Part shown: piece after piece, positions 52,608-64,000 of the stretch
Numbering within the stretch: the first letter of the stretch is position 1
Layout: each line of letters starts with the position of its first letter
DNA from: Paramecium octaurelia
Taxonomy: Eukaryota; Ciliophora; Oligohymenophorea; Peniculida; Parameciidae
Direction of reading: 5' to 3'
DNA length: 64,000 nt
Assembly (NCBI GenBank): GCA_905182995.1
Contig: CAJJDP010000105.1
Span: forward strand, 186,001 to 250,000
Notes under the pieces: generated by a model
Database searches by the model: none
The model's input: only the letters and a program-made list of their open reading frames with translations
What the model was told of the DNA's origin: nothing
Translations under genes and position numbers: made by a program

Positions 52608-53468
52608 TCATACTTATGTGGGTAATGTATCAAAGTTGGACGTTCTTTACATCTTGAGTATCGCAAATTCCAAGATCACATCAACAGCTATGAGTACGAT
52701 GAAGGTCATTGTCCAAATGAAGTCAATTTCAAATAGTAATAGAATAGAGATATTTAAGGCTAGAGATAGGATCAGCTATATGATTTAAATCCATTTTCTA
52801 TTTGACTAAAAGAATCTAAATATCTAGAGTATAATTAAGTCAATGAGTCCAGAAATTGAAAAATGTATATTTAATTAAAATAAACACCCAATTAAAGCTT
52901 GTGAAATTATAATTCTAATTAAAACTCTATAAAATATGTATGAATTTTGAGATTTCGATTTATTACTCTGACTTTGTTGTTTGATTTCCCCTAAAAACTT
53001 GATATCGCATTGTCTAACAGAGTCAGGTATTTCCTATAATGAAGGATTTGTCTAAAGATTGATAATATTTCTAGATTGTATAATTTGTTAACCTGACTAT
53101 TTCCTTGTCATGGTTGGCGTTTTAAGCAAATTCTTCATAGGTGAAATGACAGTCATACTATTTCTATTCTAAGTACCTGATTCTGGAACAGTTTAGATGG
53201 TTATCGTACCCTTTTTTGATAATGTTCGATGGAGACGGAGAGTATTTTAAAGCGTAAAGTCTGAGGATTACCCTGAATTTCTAGTGGGTCTTTGTTGAGG
53301 ATTATTCGTAGGAGTTGATTTCTTAAGGGTAAGGTTCGATTGAGTTGTTTATAAGTTTGATTAGTTTATTTAGTTCAGTTAGTTAGTTTTGAAATGCATG
53401 TGATAAAATAGATAGAGCAAGATAATGAATACAAAGGCTGCGAAAGATATGTGGATGATGAAGTACAT
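52608..53468 (-). CDS. Unknown multi-pass membrane protein, 286 aa
   Basis: A single-exon ORF. An N-terminal hydrophobic segment (HISFAAFVFIILLYLFYHM) is followed by a Thr/Ser/Gln/Asn-rich hydrophilic middle of about 135 residues (TPTNNPQQRPTRNSG, TVISPMKNLLKTPTMTRK), then three or four membrane segments (VLIRIIISQALIGCLF, ISGLIDLIILQIF, LILSLALNISILLLF, DFIWTMTFIVLIAVDVILEF) and a short tail. SP and TP dipeptides in the middle could be phosphorylation sites. No family recognised. Confidence 0.65.
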
Positions 53469-54764
53469 AAATTATAATATATAAATAAAATATTGTTAGT
53501 AATCAACAAGAGCTTTTTGAAAGGCAATCTTGAAAATCCTATAAGGATTCATTAAACACTTTAACTGAAACGAAATATAATCAGTTATTGTATCAATAGT
53601 TATTATAGTAACACGTATGTAAATATTATATTTTAATCATTCAGCGTAGTGCTACTTGGTTGTTGAGGAAACCAAGGGTTGCCAAATTCTCAATTGGATT
53701 CCATCTTATTAAGAATAAGAATAGATGATTTGTAGTTATCTTATCAAACAATATCAGTACCCAAATTACTCTGAAAATACCGTACCAGTACCATTTCTAA
53801 TGTATTTTTTATGTTTAAAAATAGTAATATGATCTCTGTTTCTCTTAATAATGCTGCTCATTTCAATTCCCAATTCAAAAGTATTTGTAGTTCCTAATCG
53901 TATGTGTTGAACTTTACTATCTAATTCAATCATGAAAACATTAACATTCCGAATGTTGTGAAGTTATAAGACTGACTTTTCTAAGCGGCACTAAACATAT
54001 TCAGTGAAAAGGTAACTTAATGAATATAGTCTACTATAGGGAGACTTTAGAAGAGAACTTAATTAAGATTATCTAAGTTTTCTTAACCATCTTAAGATTA
54101 TCACCATTCTTGGATTTTTTTGAAGTTTATCTATACAATCCTGCATCCTTATTAAATAAATGACTTTAATTGGCAAAATGAGAATTGCAATTAAGAAAAA
54201 GTTTCACAATTCAAAAACATTTTATGTAGTAAAATAAAGTTGGTTGTTGTGATTCCCAGATTGGTGGACATATTCTCCCTAAAGTTTTGTGCTTAGAGTG
54301 TATAAATTTAATCATTTCATTAAACAAGTACTATGCATTTTAATATTCACTAATTCCTCCAATACAAATTCTAATCACAATTTTCTATCTTTTTTCTAAT
54401 TGGTTTGAGTGGATATGTTCATACCGTCATTTAATTTTATTTATATGTTTCTTTTTAATAAACTTTTAGAGGGACTAAGCTACTTTTTGTATTTAATAAT
54501 AATAAGTTAAATATTTCTGATTGATATTATTACATTTTTAACTACCACTATTGTCTCTTTTCTTATTTAAAATTCTAAACAAATCACTATATATCGTTTA
54601 TAAATCTCAATAGATGACGCAGTATATTCGATAAAAGGATACAACGTTGAAAATCTATTTCCAACGTCATAAATTAATAGCAAACCAAATAATATGAATC
54701 AGCAGATCTAAGTGTTTATGGAAAATTAATAAAATCTTTTATATATCTAAAACAGAAGAAAAAT
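53469..54764. other. Gene-free stretch between divergent genes
   Basis: About 1.3 kb between a minus-strand and a plus-strand gene, so it should contain both promoters. No coding-like ORF or RNA gene was recognised. Confidence 0.4.
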
Positions 54765-56200
54765 ATGAAAAATAGTCAGAAATTAAGTGGCAATCAAAAA
54801 ATTTAACAAATATACAACTATGAGGAGATGCTTGAATAGGAAGAGATGTCAAAATAACTTAAAAATCAGTTAATAGTTATATTAAACACTTCAAATGAAT
54901 AGATTTCGGTCAAGGATGCAGTTGAAGCAATTAAATCTGAAAATATTCTAGAAACTCATAAAGCATTAATTTAATTGAGAAAGACCTTGTCTGTATTATT
55001 GTTTCAATAATTTAATAAGAATTTTGATTAAGCAGAAATATTTACTAATGAACTTGTACCACTCCTTTTTTATTTAATCGAATTTGGAAGCACATACATT
55101 ATAAAATTGGAAGCTACATGTTAAATTAATTGTATATATTAGAAATCATCTCCATTTTTGCAGGAGGAAAGAGTGATATTTCAAGAATAATCTTTGAAAA
55201 TGGAATTGTCTAACTGGCTTTGTCCATTTTGCAAAATGACAATCCAGAATTATCAATGCTGTTAATGGTCATATTGGGCAAATTGGCAGGGGATTCAATC
55301 TAATACAGAGATTGCATACTTCAAGCCTGTAATTTGGATAGAATTATATTAAACATGGAACTAAGATACGAAGCAACCTATGTCTGGTGTTTGGCAAATC
55401 TGTGTATTGGAAGACCAAGTCCAAAATTTGAAATAATAAGACCAGCTTTTAATATATTCGCTAAAGTGATTATGTACGAACCTACACAAACTAATATCAA
55501 GATGATGAATGATGCAATCTGGGCACTTGGTTACATGTTGGATGGGGAACCCTCTCGAATAACAATACTAATAGATCAAGGAATTGTCAGTAGATTGATA
55601 GAATTGATGCATCAATGCAACTTTGTTTCCATTTTAAGAATTTTTGAATGTATTTTTCAAGGAAATCAAGAATAAATTCGTTTTTTATTGGAATGTGGCT
55701 TCCTATCACAAATTAGAAATATTCTTGACCCCAAGAGTCGAGAAAAGAGTGGCAATATGATTTAAACATTTGCAGCAACAGAAACCTTATTCAAAGTATT
55801 GTCTAATCAGAATTTCTTAATATCGTTATTTAATTCTTTATAAGATGAAAATTCAGAACTCAGAGGAGATGCTTTAGAAATGATTGGTAATGCCGTCTAA
55901 CATGGGACCAATGAGGACGTAAATCAAATGGTTAAGAATAAACTCATTTAGAGTGTTTTGGGAATGTTAGAGTTAGCATAAGTAATAGAATTACCATCCA
56001 TTCATCTTAAAAAAGGATTAGAAATTTTAATTAAAATACTGCGCAAAGGTGAAATCAGATCAAAAGATAGGTAGAACAATTAGTATTTTACCGTATTCAT
56101 GTAGATTAATGGAAAAGATGTAATATAAAAGCTATTATCCTATAAATAGGATGACGTTGCGAAATATGCTTACATCTTTAAATAGGAATTCACCTTATGA
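54765..56200 (+). CDS. Importin-alpha-like armadillo-repeat protein
   Basis: Predicted 470 aa with one 23-nt intron (55120-55142, unusual GTT donor). ARM-type units are visible: KLEATQIISIFAGGKSDISR, ELRYEATYVWCLANLCIG, MMNDAIWALGYMLDGEPSRI and GDALEMIGNAVQHGTNEDV. The YVWCLANL and DAIWALGYM helices correspond to the W/N ladder regions by which importin-alpha grips nuclear localisation signals in the cytoplasm. The N-terminus is short and only weakly basic, so the importin-beta-binding domain is degenerate or absent, and the protein may be a specialised paralogue. Confidence 0.75.
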
Positions 56201-57198
56201 ATACATAAAAATTATAAAATATATCTTTAATTTTCCTTTAAAATTTATCACATTTTTTAATACTGGTTGCGTTAAAACTTCCCTCATTCAAAATGATTGC
56301 TTAGTTGTTTAAATGAATATTTTAAAGTATGTCATCCAAATAGTTAAGCAAATATAAAATATAATTCATTCTCCTCCTCAGTCTTATAATTTTGATTGAA
56401 AAATGAAACGATTTAAAAATTCTCTCCATTTTTACAATGAATTTTGAAATATAAATCCATCATTTCTTTAGAAATAGGAATCCACTTTGAATATCAAATT
56501 AATAGTTGCCTCTCTGTCACTATTCAATATTATAATATCAATTATTTATATTTCTTTAATTGTATATATATTTATATTTTACAGTGTATTCCAAAAAGTC
56601 TTATATTCAACAGACTACTCAAAATGGATATTTATTGTAATTGTAAACTATTAGATTCATTTTATATTTTATAATGGATACTCATTTATTTTCTGCATTA
56701 TTTTTAATTATCACTCCTCATTTCTAATTTTTCTTAACAAATATATTGAATAATTACTTAAAGATCAAGTATAATAAAAATGAATTATATTAATTCATCT
56801 TAACATATATGTTACGATGGTCCTACTTTGAGAATTTTAATTCAAAATTATTTGATCATGAAAATCAAGTAATGACAATATTACTAACTTTATTAAAAGA
56901 AATATCATAATTTATAATCTCTAGGAGTGTCTAATTCATTAATACCAATATATAAATGTGAAAGATAATTTTTTGATTTTACAATATTAATCTATATCTC
57001 CTTATTTCTCCCAAAATTAATTAAAGATTCAGTAGAATAAAGAGTTCATTAAGTGTAAAGAGAATCTATCAGAAAGTATGGTAGAGTAATTATGTGAATA
57101 AAAACAATAAAATCATTGATAACTTATGCCCATTTAATAAAATGTTTTTTTCTGATTAGATTCTAATTAAATAATTATTTTTTATATCTTATTTGATA
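56201..57198. other. Gene-free stretch
   Basis: About 1 kb, A+T-rich. A hydrophobic ORF starting at 56444 has no coding character beyond chance. The PARP promoter should lie at its end. Confidence 0.4.
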
Positions 57199-59117
57199 AT
57201 GCCCCCTAAAAAAGCAACAAAGAAAAAGACACCATCTCCATCACCTCCCCCTGCCAAAAGGTCGACGAGATCAAAAAAAGAAGACAAAGTTGATGATAAG
57301 AAAAAGTACAAATTCATACAATAATTTTTAGAGACGTGGTAGCAAAAGTGACAAAAGACTAATCCAAATCGAAAGGAAAAGGTAAAGCTAAATAGAAGAC
57401 TCCTTCACCTTCACCTCCACCAAAAAAGGCTCCTGCAAGAAAGGATTCAAAGAAAAGTGACAAAAAGTCACCATCACCCCAACCAAAAAAAACAGTAAAG
57501 AAATCCCCATCTCCAGCTAAGAAAGATGAGGAATAGAATCTTAAGAAACTTGTATTTACAGGCAAAGCTCCTGTTGATGAATTTGTTAATAATAGAGATA
57601 ATTATGTAGTATATGAGGATGCTACAAAAGTATATGACTGCATGATGAATCAAACTAATATTATTGGATCAAATAATAATAATAAATTCTACGTTGTGTA
57701 ATTATTAAAGAGTAAATCATCAAGTATCTTATTCAAATATCTAAATTAGATACATATTTTGTATTTACCAGATGGGGTAGAGTTGGTGCATCTGGGAATC
57801 AAGCTTTACAACCTTGTGGAAGCAGTCTTGAAGCAGCCAAAAGTGGATACGAATCCAAGGTTAGAGACAAGAGTGTAAAAGGAGATTATAGAATACTTGA
57901 GAAGGATTATAGTGTTGATACAGATCCAAAGAATGCTGAGAAATTAGAAAAATTAAAAGAGTAGAGAGAAAAGGAGTCTTATGATAAGAGCAAGTTACAC
58001 ACAAAAATTAAAGAGTTAGTAAGATTGATCTTCGATATGAAGATGATTAACAATTAAATGAAAGAGTAATATAAATCATATTGTATTTTTTAGAATAGGT
58101 TATGATGCGAAGAAAATGCCTTTAGGCAAATTGGCAGCTTCAACTATTAACAAGGGGTTTGATGTCTTAAAGAAAATCTCAGAAGAATTGAATAATAAGT
58201 CCCATAATACAACAACTTTACAGACATTGACAAGTGAGTTCTATAGTCAAATTCCTCATGATTTTGGCATGGCGAAAGCTCCCTTGATTAATACTGCTTA
58301 ATTGGTAAAGTAGAAGTTGGAAATGTTGGAATCTATATAGTAGATCTAAGTAGCAACCAAAATATTGGAAGAATAAAAGGATGATGATACAAATGTTATT
58401 GATGAAAATTTCAAGAAACTTGGAATAAATATGCAATATTTAGACCCAACAGAAGAAAAAGTTAAAATCGTCAAAGAGTTTGTTAAGAATACTCATTGTG
58501 ACACTCATAAGAATTATGATTTAGATGTACTCGACGTCTTTGAATTATAAAAAGATTAAGATGATAATAGATTCAAGAAAGACATTGGAAATAGAATGCT
58601 TTTATGGCATGGTTCAAGATTAACCAACTTTGTTGGTATTTTAAGTTAAGGATTGAGAATTGCTCCACCTGAAGCTCCAGTAACTGGATATATGTTCGGA
58701 AAGGTATTTTCTAATTTAATCCTTAAAGGGTGTTTATTTTGCAGATATGGTTTCTAAATCAGCCAATTATTGTGCGGTTACAAGAGAGAACAACACAGGA
58801 TTGATTCTATTATGTGATGTGGCCCTAGGAAACACAAATGAAAAATTCTACTCAGATTATTATGCTAACAATCTACCACCTGGTAAGCACAGTACTTGGG
58901 GTAAAGGTAAGACCATGCCACCACCTGCTTAAAATATTCCCTTCCCAGGTATGCCAGAGGTTTAAGTGCCTATTGGTAAAGGAGCTCCTTCAGGAGTTGC
59001 TAATGTAAATATTATATGTATAATTAGACCTCTTTGCTTTACAATGAATTTATAGTCTATGATGTTGCTTAAATTAGATTGAAATATTTAATCAAGATGA
59101 AGTGGAATTATAAATGA
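57199..59117 (+). CDS. Poly(ADP-ribose) polymerase with WGR domain
   Basis: Predicted 594 aa with five introns. A Lys/Ser/Pro-rich N-terminus ([15 protein letters not shown]), likely DNA-binding or nuclear targeting, precedes a WGR domain (about 120-215, with [13 protein letters not shown]), the helical regulatory domain ([15 protein letters not shown], about 270-400) and the catalytic domain. The H-Y-E triad is present: H in [10 protein letters not shown] near 439, Y in [15 protein letters not shown] near 475, and E in [10 protein letters not shown] near 572. The enzyme makes poly(ADP-ribose) from NAD+ at DNA breaks; there are no PARP1-type zinc fingers, so it is closer to PARP2/3. Introns: 57306-57331, 58066-58093, 58704-58728, 59005-59027 and one of two alternatives at 57693-57724 or 57712-57749. 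Confidence 0.92.
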
Positions 59118-59189
59118 TGAATTTAATTCATATAGATAAATATTAAAATTTGATATTAATAATGCTGTTCTATATATGATACATAAATT

Positions 59190-59543
59190 ATGAAGATTTA
59201 GAACTTGTAATTGGGATTCAGTTTATATATGTAATTAATTTCATAATTCTATTGCATCTGTTTTTGTAATAACAAAATACAATTCATAAAAACGTAGAAT
59301 TACCAATAATATAAGAGGACTAGATTCGAAACATTGATGAATGGAGATTTAGAAATTAACTTAAAAATTAAATATTGTTCATATACTACATTAAGTAAAA
59401 TACTTAATGGGGATTAGAAAACAAATATCTAAATAAATGCGATCAATACGATTTGATGGTTGAAATCAATTGAAGAGCGGTTGCTGGATGTGCTGTAAGC
59501 AATCAAGGATAAGATTGAATTAAAGTTCATTTATAAATAATGA
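59190..59543 (+). CDS. Short ORF with an internal TGA, structure unresolved
   Basis: From ATG at 59190 the frame reads MKIQNLQLGFSLYMQLI... RFETLMNGDLEINLKIKYC... to a TGA at 59454-59456, then continues in the same frame with strongly coding character (WLKSIEERLLDVLQAIKDKI) to TGA at 59541-59543. A canonical 23-nt intron can be drawn shortly before the first TGA, but it changes frame and needs a second, 19-nt intron to return. Options are splicing, readthrough/selenocysteine, a pseudogene, or a base error. It lies 72 bp after PARP and 18 bp before the kinase gene. Confidence 0.4.
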
Positions 59544-59561
59544 TTATAGATATTTTTAATA

Positions 59562-62500
59562 ATGAAAAACAAATGTATTCAAACAGATATCAGTTATTTT
59601 AGAAGTAAAACTGATTAAACGTAAACAATCGATCATGATTTTGAATAAGCATCGCAATGGTAGAGTTATCCTAGAATGATTTCAATTAAAGAATAATTTT
59701 TGCAATTGCAAGACATTTACCCTTATGATATTCATTTGAATTATGAAAAAGAAGATTCAATTCAATTTCAATTACAATTAAAGAGCTTTTTGGATGAGCA
59801 ATCTACATCATAAATTGTGCTTTTGATCAAAGGTCCCGCATTTTCAATTGATGTATTATTTAATTCAACATTTTTGCAAGATGAGAAATAAGAAATCCTA
59901 AATTTGGTTTCTGATTGCTCAAATTAGAATCTCTTGGAAACAATAATCTAATTAGAAACTAAGTTAACTGAAATTGATAAAGAATTTATAAAAAGAAGAG
60001 CAGTAAACTAATTTAAATTTGTAAACAATTATTAATAAGTGGAATAATACAATGAACTTTAGATTACAAGGGGTATATCAAACGTATTTGGAAGTGTGAG
60101 TGAAGATTTAGACATGAAGTAATCTGTTCTTGGTTTTGACATAATCAAGGATCATCTCGTTGAGAAGTATGACAATCCAGAACCTCAATTCAACCCTGTT
60201 TCTACAGTACTTCCAATAGAGCAACTGTCTCAGTTATAAGCGTGTAGTTTCTCAAGATTTTAATAAGACTTTGATGAGATACAACTTATAGGAAGTGGAG
60301 GTTTTGGCAAAGTGTTCAAGTCTCGAAACAAATTCGATGGGAACTATTATGCTTTAAAGAGGATAGTCTTGGATTACTCGAATAAGAAATTAACCGAAAA
60401 AACTAAGAACGAAGCCGTTTTATTGTCAAGAATCCAACACACGAATATTGTGAGATATTATCAAGCATGGACTGAAGAATACATTAAGGATTAATATGAA
60501 AACATTGAAGACGATGAAGAATTTGTGGAAGATTCTGAAGAGGAATCCGAGGAGGATGATCCATAGATGTTGAGGAAGGGTAGCAGCATTAGTTAAGAAG
60601 AATATTATGAAGAGGATACATAATTTGAAGATTAAGAAAACAACGATATGGATTTTCAAATAGAGTGGGTTAATTGTGATCCACAAATTCAGGAAGAGTC
60701 CATTCAAACTCCAGAAGTCAAACCTCATGAACCAAAATAGAATAGTAATAAACAATTACTCTACATTCAAATGGAGTATTGCACAGGGGATACTTTAAAG
60801 AAGAAGATTGATGAACGCAATCTCACTTCAGAACAAAAGAAGAAGATCATTCGACAAATCCTGGATGCATTGTACTATCTACACAGAAACAATATCATTC
60901 ATCGTGATCTCAAACCTCAAAACATCTTTTTGGATGGAGATCTGAATGTCAAGTTGGGTGACTTTGGTCTGGCTACAGAAATGAAGCAGGAGATCAAATT
61001 CATTGATCACAAACTGATGAGGAATTCCTCGACGATATAGAACAATCAAAGTTAAAAGTTGAGTTTGACTTCAGGAGTTGGTACCTTCTTATACTTGGCA
61101 CCTGAATAGGAACAGAGCCAATATGATTCCAAGGTGGATATATACTCTCTAGGCATCATCTTATTCGAGATGTATTATCCCTTCAAGACGGACATGGAAC
61201 GAATCAACTACATCACTCAACTAAGAGAATCATGCAAATTTCCAAAGGACTTCGATCAAAAGGTCGGTATGGCAGATAATGAAATTAGAGAGAAGATAAC
61301 TGCTCTAGTGAACAAGGATCCTTAAAAACGCCCTGCCACTTAGAGTCTCCTTAATGAATACAAAGACAAAAGAGTTTAATAGGTAATTAGATCTATTGCT
61401 AATCCTAATTGTCCTGATTTTAATGAGTTAGTTTAAACACTTTTTGAATGTAAACAATTAAAATAATAAAATAATTTCTTTACTTCCTGTCTAGAGGAAG
61501 CCATTAGTTAAAGTCCTACCCTATTTTTTAAAAATTTTCAATCTGGGATCATAGAACTATACACAAGAGTTGAAAAGATATTTAAACTCAGAGGAGCATT
61601 TTAATTGAATCTTAATCCCCTTATTCCTACACAAAACACCTTGAAGTTTTCATCAATCTTTGGTCAAGTGGAGGAGTATGAAAACTGTCCTCATCAAAAT
61701 TCAAGTTTCAGATACATCACCCAAGAAGGAGAACTGGTGTAATATTGTCAGAATCTGCTGTAGCCAGTGATTTATTGGTTGAAGTTGCTTCCGATTAACA
61801 ATTTAAGAAGATACACTTTAGGAGAAGTCTAGCACTCTGATAGGCTTCAACTCTCGAAACACAACTGTGCATCATATGACATAATTTCAGAACAAGATCC
61901 AGGACCAGCGAAACTAATTGAATTATTAAGTATCTCCAGACATGTGATTAATTAATTTCATAATGTGAATAATTTCGAATTGAAAATCAGTCACACTTAA
62001 TTCTTTGAATTAATTCTATTAGAATTAGATTTCAATTCCCAAACGGTAATAAGAATGTTGAGACATTAAACCATTTTACAGAAGATTGTAAAGCTCAATT
62101 CCATCATTAATCGTAGTCAACAATACAGAGATTTGGAAAAGGAGATTTTTGTAATCTTGAGTGAAGAGTTCAATTTCACTGATGACAAGGCTGATAAGTT
62201 CCTGGGATTCATGAAATTGAAAATACCCTAGATCTATATGAACGAGACGCATCAATAAATGAAAAGTAGTGAAAGTGGTCGGAAAACCCAAGAGCCTAAA
62301 CAAAAGAGAACTTTGAGAGAATAGTTGAAGGGTTACTTTACAAAACAAGAGGCAAGATTCTAAGAGATCATAAGTGAAATTGAAAAGTTTGAAGAACTCG
62401 CTAAGGAAACCAAAGTCTTGTGTGATTTTAAGATAGTGTATGAAGTGTTCTAATTGAACGAATTATGGTATTATTATTCTGGAATTTGTTTTGAGGTATG

Positions 62501-63241
62501 ATATTGAGATAATATAAATTAGTTTGTTGAGATTACGAAAGAGTTAACCAATTTAGGTAAGAATATGCAACTTGAGATTATACATTCAAGATCTGAACCT
62601 GTTCCCAAAAACAAGTATATATAATGTTAATTCATTAGTTGTATGAAACGACATTAGAAGGGTAATATTGACAGTTTCATCATCGGGGGCAATTACAGTC
62701 ATTACATAAATAATAAGGAGAATGGGAAACACGCTTGTGGGATTCAGATATACATGGATTAATTCTATTATCGAAAGTTTGTTAATCATTTGAACAACAA
62801 TTTGAGTGGGAGAGAATAAAAAACATTTGATCTCTTCAATTGGCCTGATTCTTTAATTAATTTTAAGAGTCTGACCTTGAGTGTGTTGATTGTGGTGGAG
62901 GATTTGTCGATGAAACATGCTTTGGATTTGGCTGTTCGTTTTTGGAATCATGGGATAGCTGTAAATCTATATTGTAATTGTGATAGACGATGATTGTGTC
63001 CAGTAAGAGCATCAACAATTCGGCTTGGAGTTATAAGAGGTCTGTGGAGATCAAGTTGAGTCTATCCAAGAAATTCAACGAGGTGAAGTGCATAATGAAG
63101 AGGTACAGGGAGAAGAAGGAGGAGGAGGTTCCATATCTGGAGATCTTCTAAAAGACCAACAGTTATTTGAGGGAGTATGTGAAGAATGAGAGTGTTGAAT
63201 ATAAAATCAGTAAGAGAGCATAATCAAAATAAAAGTAGTGA
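59562..63241 (+). CDS. eIF2-alpha kinase, GCN2-like
   Basis: Predicted 1,208 aa with introns at 62496-62522 and 62961-62986. An RWD-like N-terminus ([20 protein letters not shown]) is followed by a kinase domain: [11 protein letters not shown] (about 243), YYALKRIV lysine, [12 protein letters not shown] (about 446), DFGLA (about 466), APEQ (about 514) and [17 protein letters not shown]. Its lobes are separated by an acidic insert of roughly 100 residues, characteristic of eIF2-alpha kinases. The C-terminal half (about 680-1,130) resembles a degenerate histidyl-tRNA-synthetase domain ([36 protein letters not shown]). GCN2 senses uncharged tRNA or stalled ribosomes and phosphorylates eIF2-alpha. 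The upstream Met at 59562 is preferred over 59676 because the extra residues look coding. Confidence 0.85.
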
Positions 63242-63321
63242 TTATTATTAACGACGATAATTTAATAAATGCATTTGAATTTTTTTTGGTCATTATTTAA
63301 TTTTTAATAAAAAATTTGAAA

Positions 63322-64000
63322 AAAGAAGATTGGCAATGGTTTTAAAAATATTTAAGTCATTATTAGTCAAGAACAGGACCAAAGAATCAAGTGCTATTCG
63401 ACGGGGAGAAGAGGAACTCAATAAGAACTTACAATGGTATCACTGTTCTTTGAGACAATAGATAATGTGAACAACAGACAGGGATTCAAAATAGGATGGG
63501 ACGTTGATCAAACAAGAAAGGAGGATTTGAAAATTGCAGGCAAAGTAGGTTAAGATCAGAGAAACAACAATGCTAATGCCGCCTACCAAGCAAATCCATA
63601 TCAAGCCTAATAAGTAAATATTAACAATATCAGTAAAAGTAGGACGACGATTATATGAAGTAAATGTACTACCAAGAGATGAGCAAGAAGTAAGAATAAG
63701 CTGGAATCTAACACAAACAGTCAGAACAGTTTTATTAAGATTCTCTCGACCAATACAATAATGGAAAGCCATATGGAAATTACAACTATAACAACTAAGA
63801 CAATCTTAATCACGATTACGAACACTAACAACCATAACTATTGTAACAATCCAATAAATACGATCATTATCAATAACCCAATGATGACGAGGCTCTCTAT
63901 CAAAAAGTATAACAGTTATTTAGAGTATCTAGTACAAGCAAGGAAATAGTGGCAATAAATCATACTCCGCAAAACCACCAGTTGCTCAATACAATCCAAT
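63322..64000 (+). CDS. Unknown Gln/Asn/Tyr-rich protein, partial (5' end unresolved, 3' cut by window)
   Basis: The coding frame begins around KEDWQWFQKYLSHYQSRTGP at about 63322, without an in-frame ATG between there and the preceding gene, so a short first exon is probably missing. Introns at 63437-63461 (25 nt), 63614-63633 (20 nt) and 63907-63932 (26 nt) keep the frame. After NDNVNNRQGFKIGWDVDQTR comes a basic/polar stretch, then a long Gln/Asn/Tyr-rich region (DQYNNGKPYGNYNYNNQDN) ending at the window edge with SYSAKPPVAQYNP. Probably disordered; no known domain. Confidence 0.5.

Overview
The window reads as macronuclear DNA of a ciliate, most likely Paramecium. Long proteins of recognisable families appear only if TAA and TAG are read as glutamine and TGA is the sole stop. 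The DNA is very A+T rich, gaps between genes are often only tens of bases (27 bp between the first two genes), and nearly every multi-exon gene needs introns of about 20-30 nt with GT-AG ends. Exon models were built by eye: an intron was accepted when it removed a frame conflict or TGA, kept the reading frame, and joined sequence that looks coding. For each gene with a complete model the intron lengths and total CDS length sum to a whole number of codons.

Layout. 1-9.1 kb: a truncated unknown gene, a Ctf4/WDHD1-type replisome protein, a small unknown, a DUF1295/steroid-reductase-like membrane enzyme and a divergent histone H3 (all minus strand), then two unknowns and a cyclin-like gene (plus). 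10.6-29.1 kb: two tandem giant paralogues (about 2,930 and 3,130 aa) with signal peptide, cysteine-rich repeats, a beta-helix-like asparagine/serine-rich region, a conserved GALCEECD cysteine module and a multi-pass membrane C-terminus. 29.5-30.0 kb: a frameshifted reverse-transcriptase remnant. 30.6-31.4 kb: an acyl-protein thioesterase. 32.2-36.7 kb: two convergent genes built from a GGGSYDE/GxWxE repeat, in which exons largely correspond to repeat units; the minus-strand one also carries a B-box-like N-terminus. 38.7-41.4 kb: a PEP-carboxylase-like gene.

41.9-46 kb: tRNA-Ala(UGC) genes and a pseudokinase gene, complicated by a perfect 1,407-bp direct duplication joined by a single N, which is probably an assembly artefact. 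46.6-53.5 kb: unknowns, a Mak5/DDX24-type DEAD-box helicase, two small cysteine-patterned proteins, a RING/coiled-coil protein and a membrane protein. 54.8-64 kb: an importin-alpha-like ARM protein, a WGR-PARP, a short ORF with an in-frame TGA, a GCN2-type eIF2-alpha kinase and a truncated Q/N-rich gene.

The gene set is mostly housekeeping (replication, chromatin, ribosome assembly, nuclear import, stress signalling, protein depalmitoylation) and shows no operon-like logic. The points most worth following up are the exon-per-repeat gene pair, the recurrent AAG splice acceptors, the elbow-deficient tRNA-Ala, the divergent H3, the retroelement scar and the giant surface-type paralogues.
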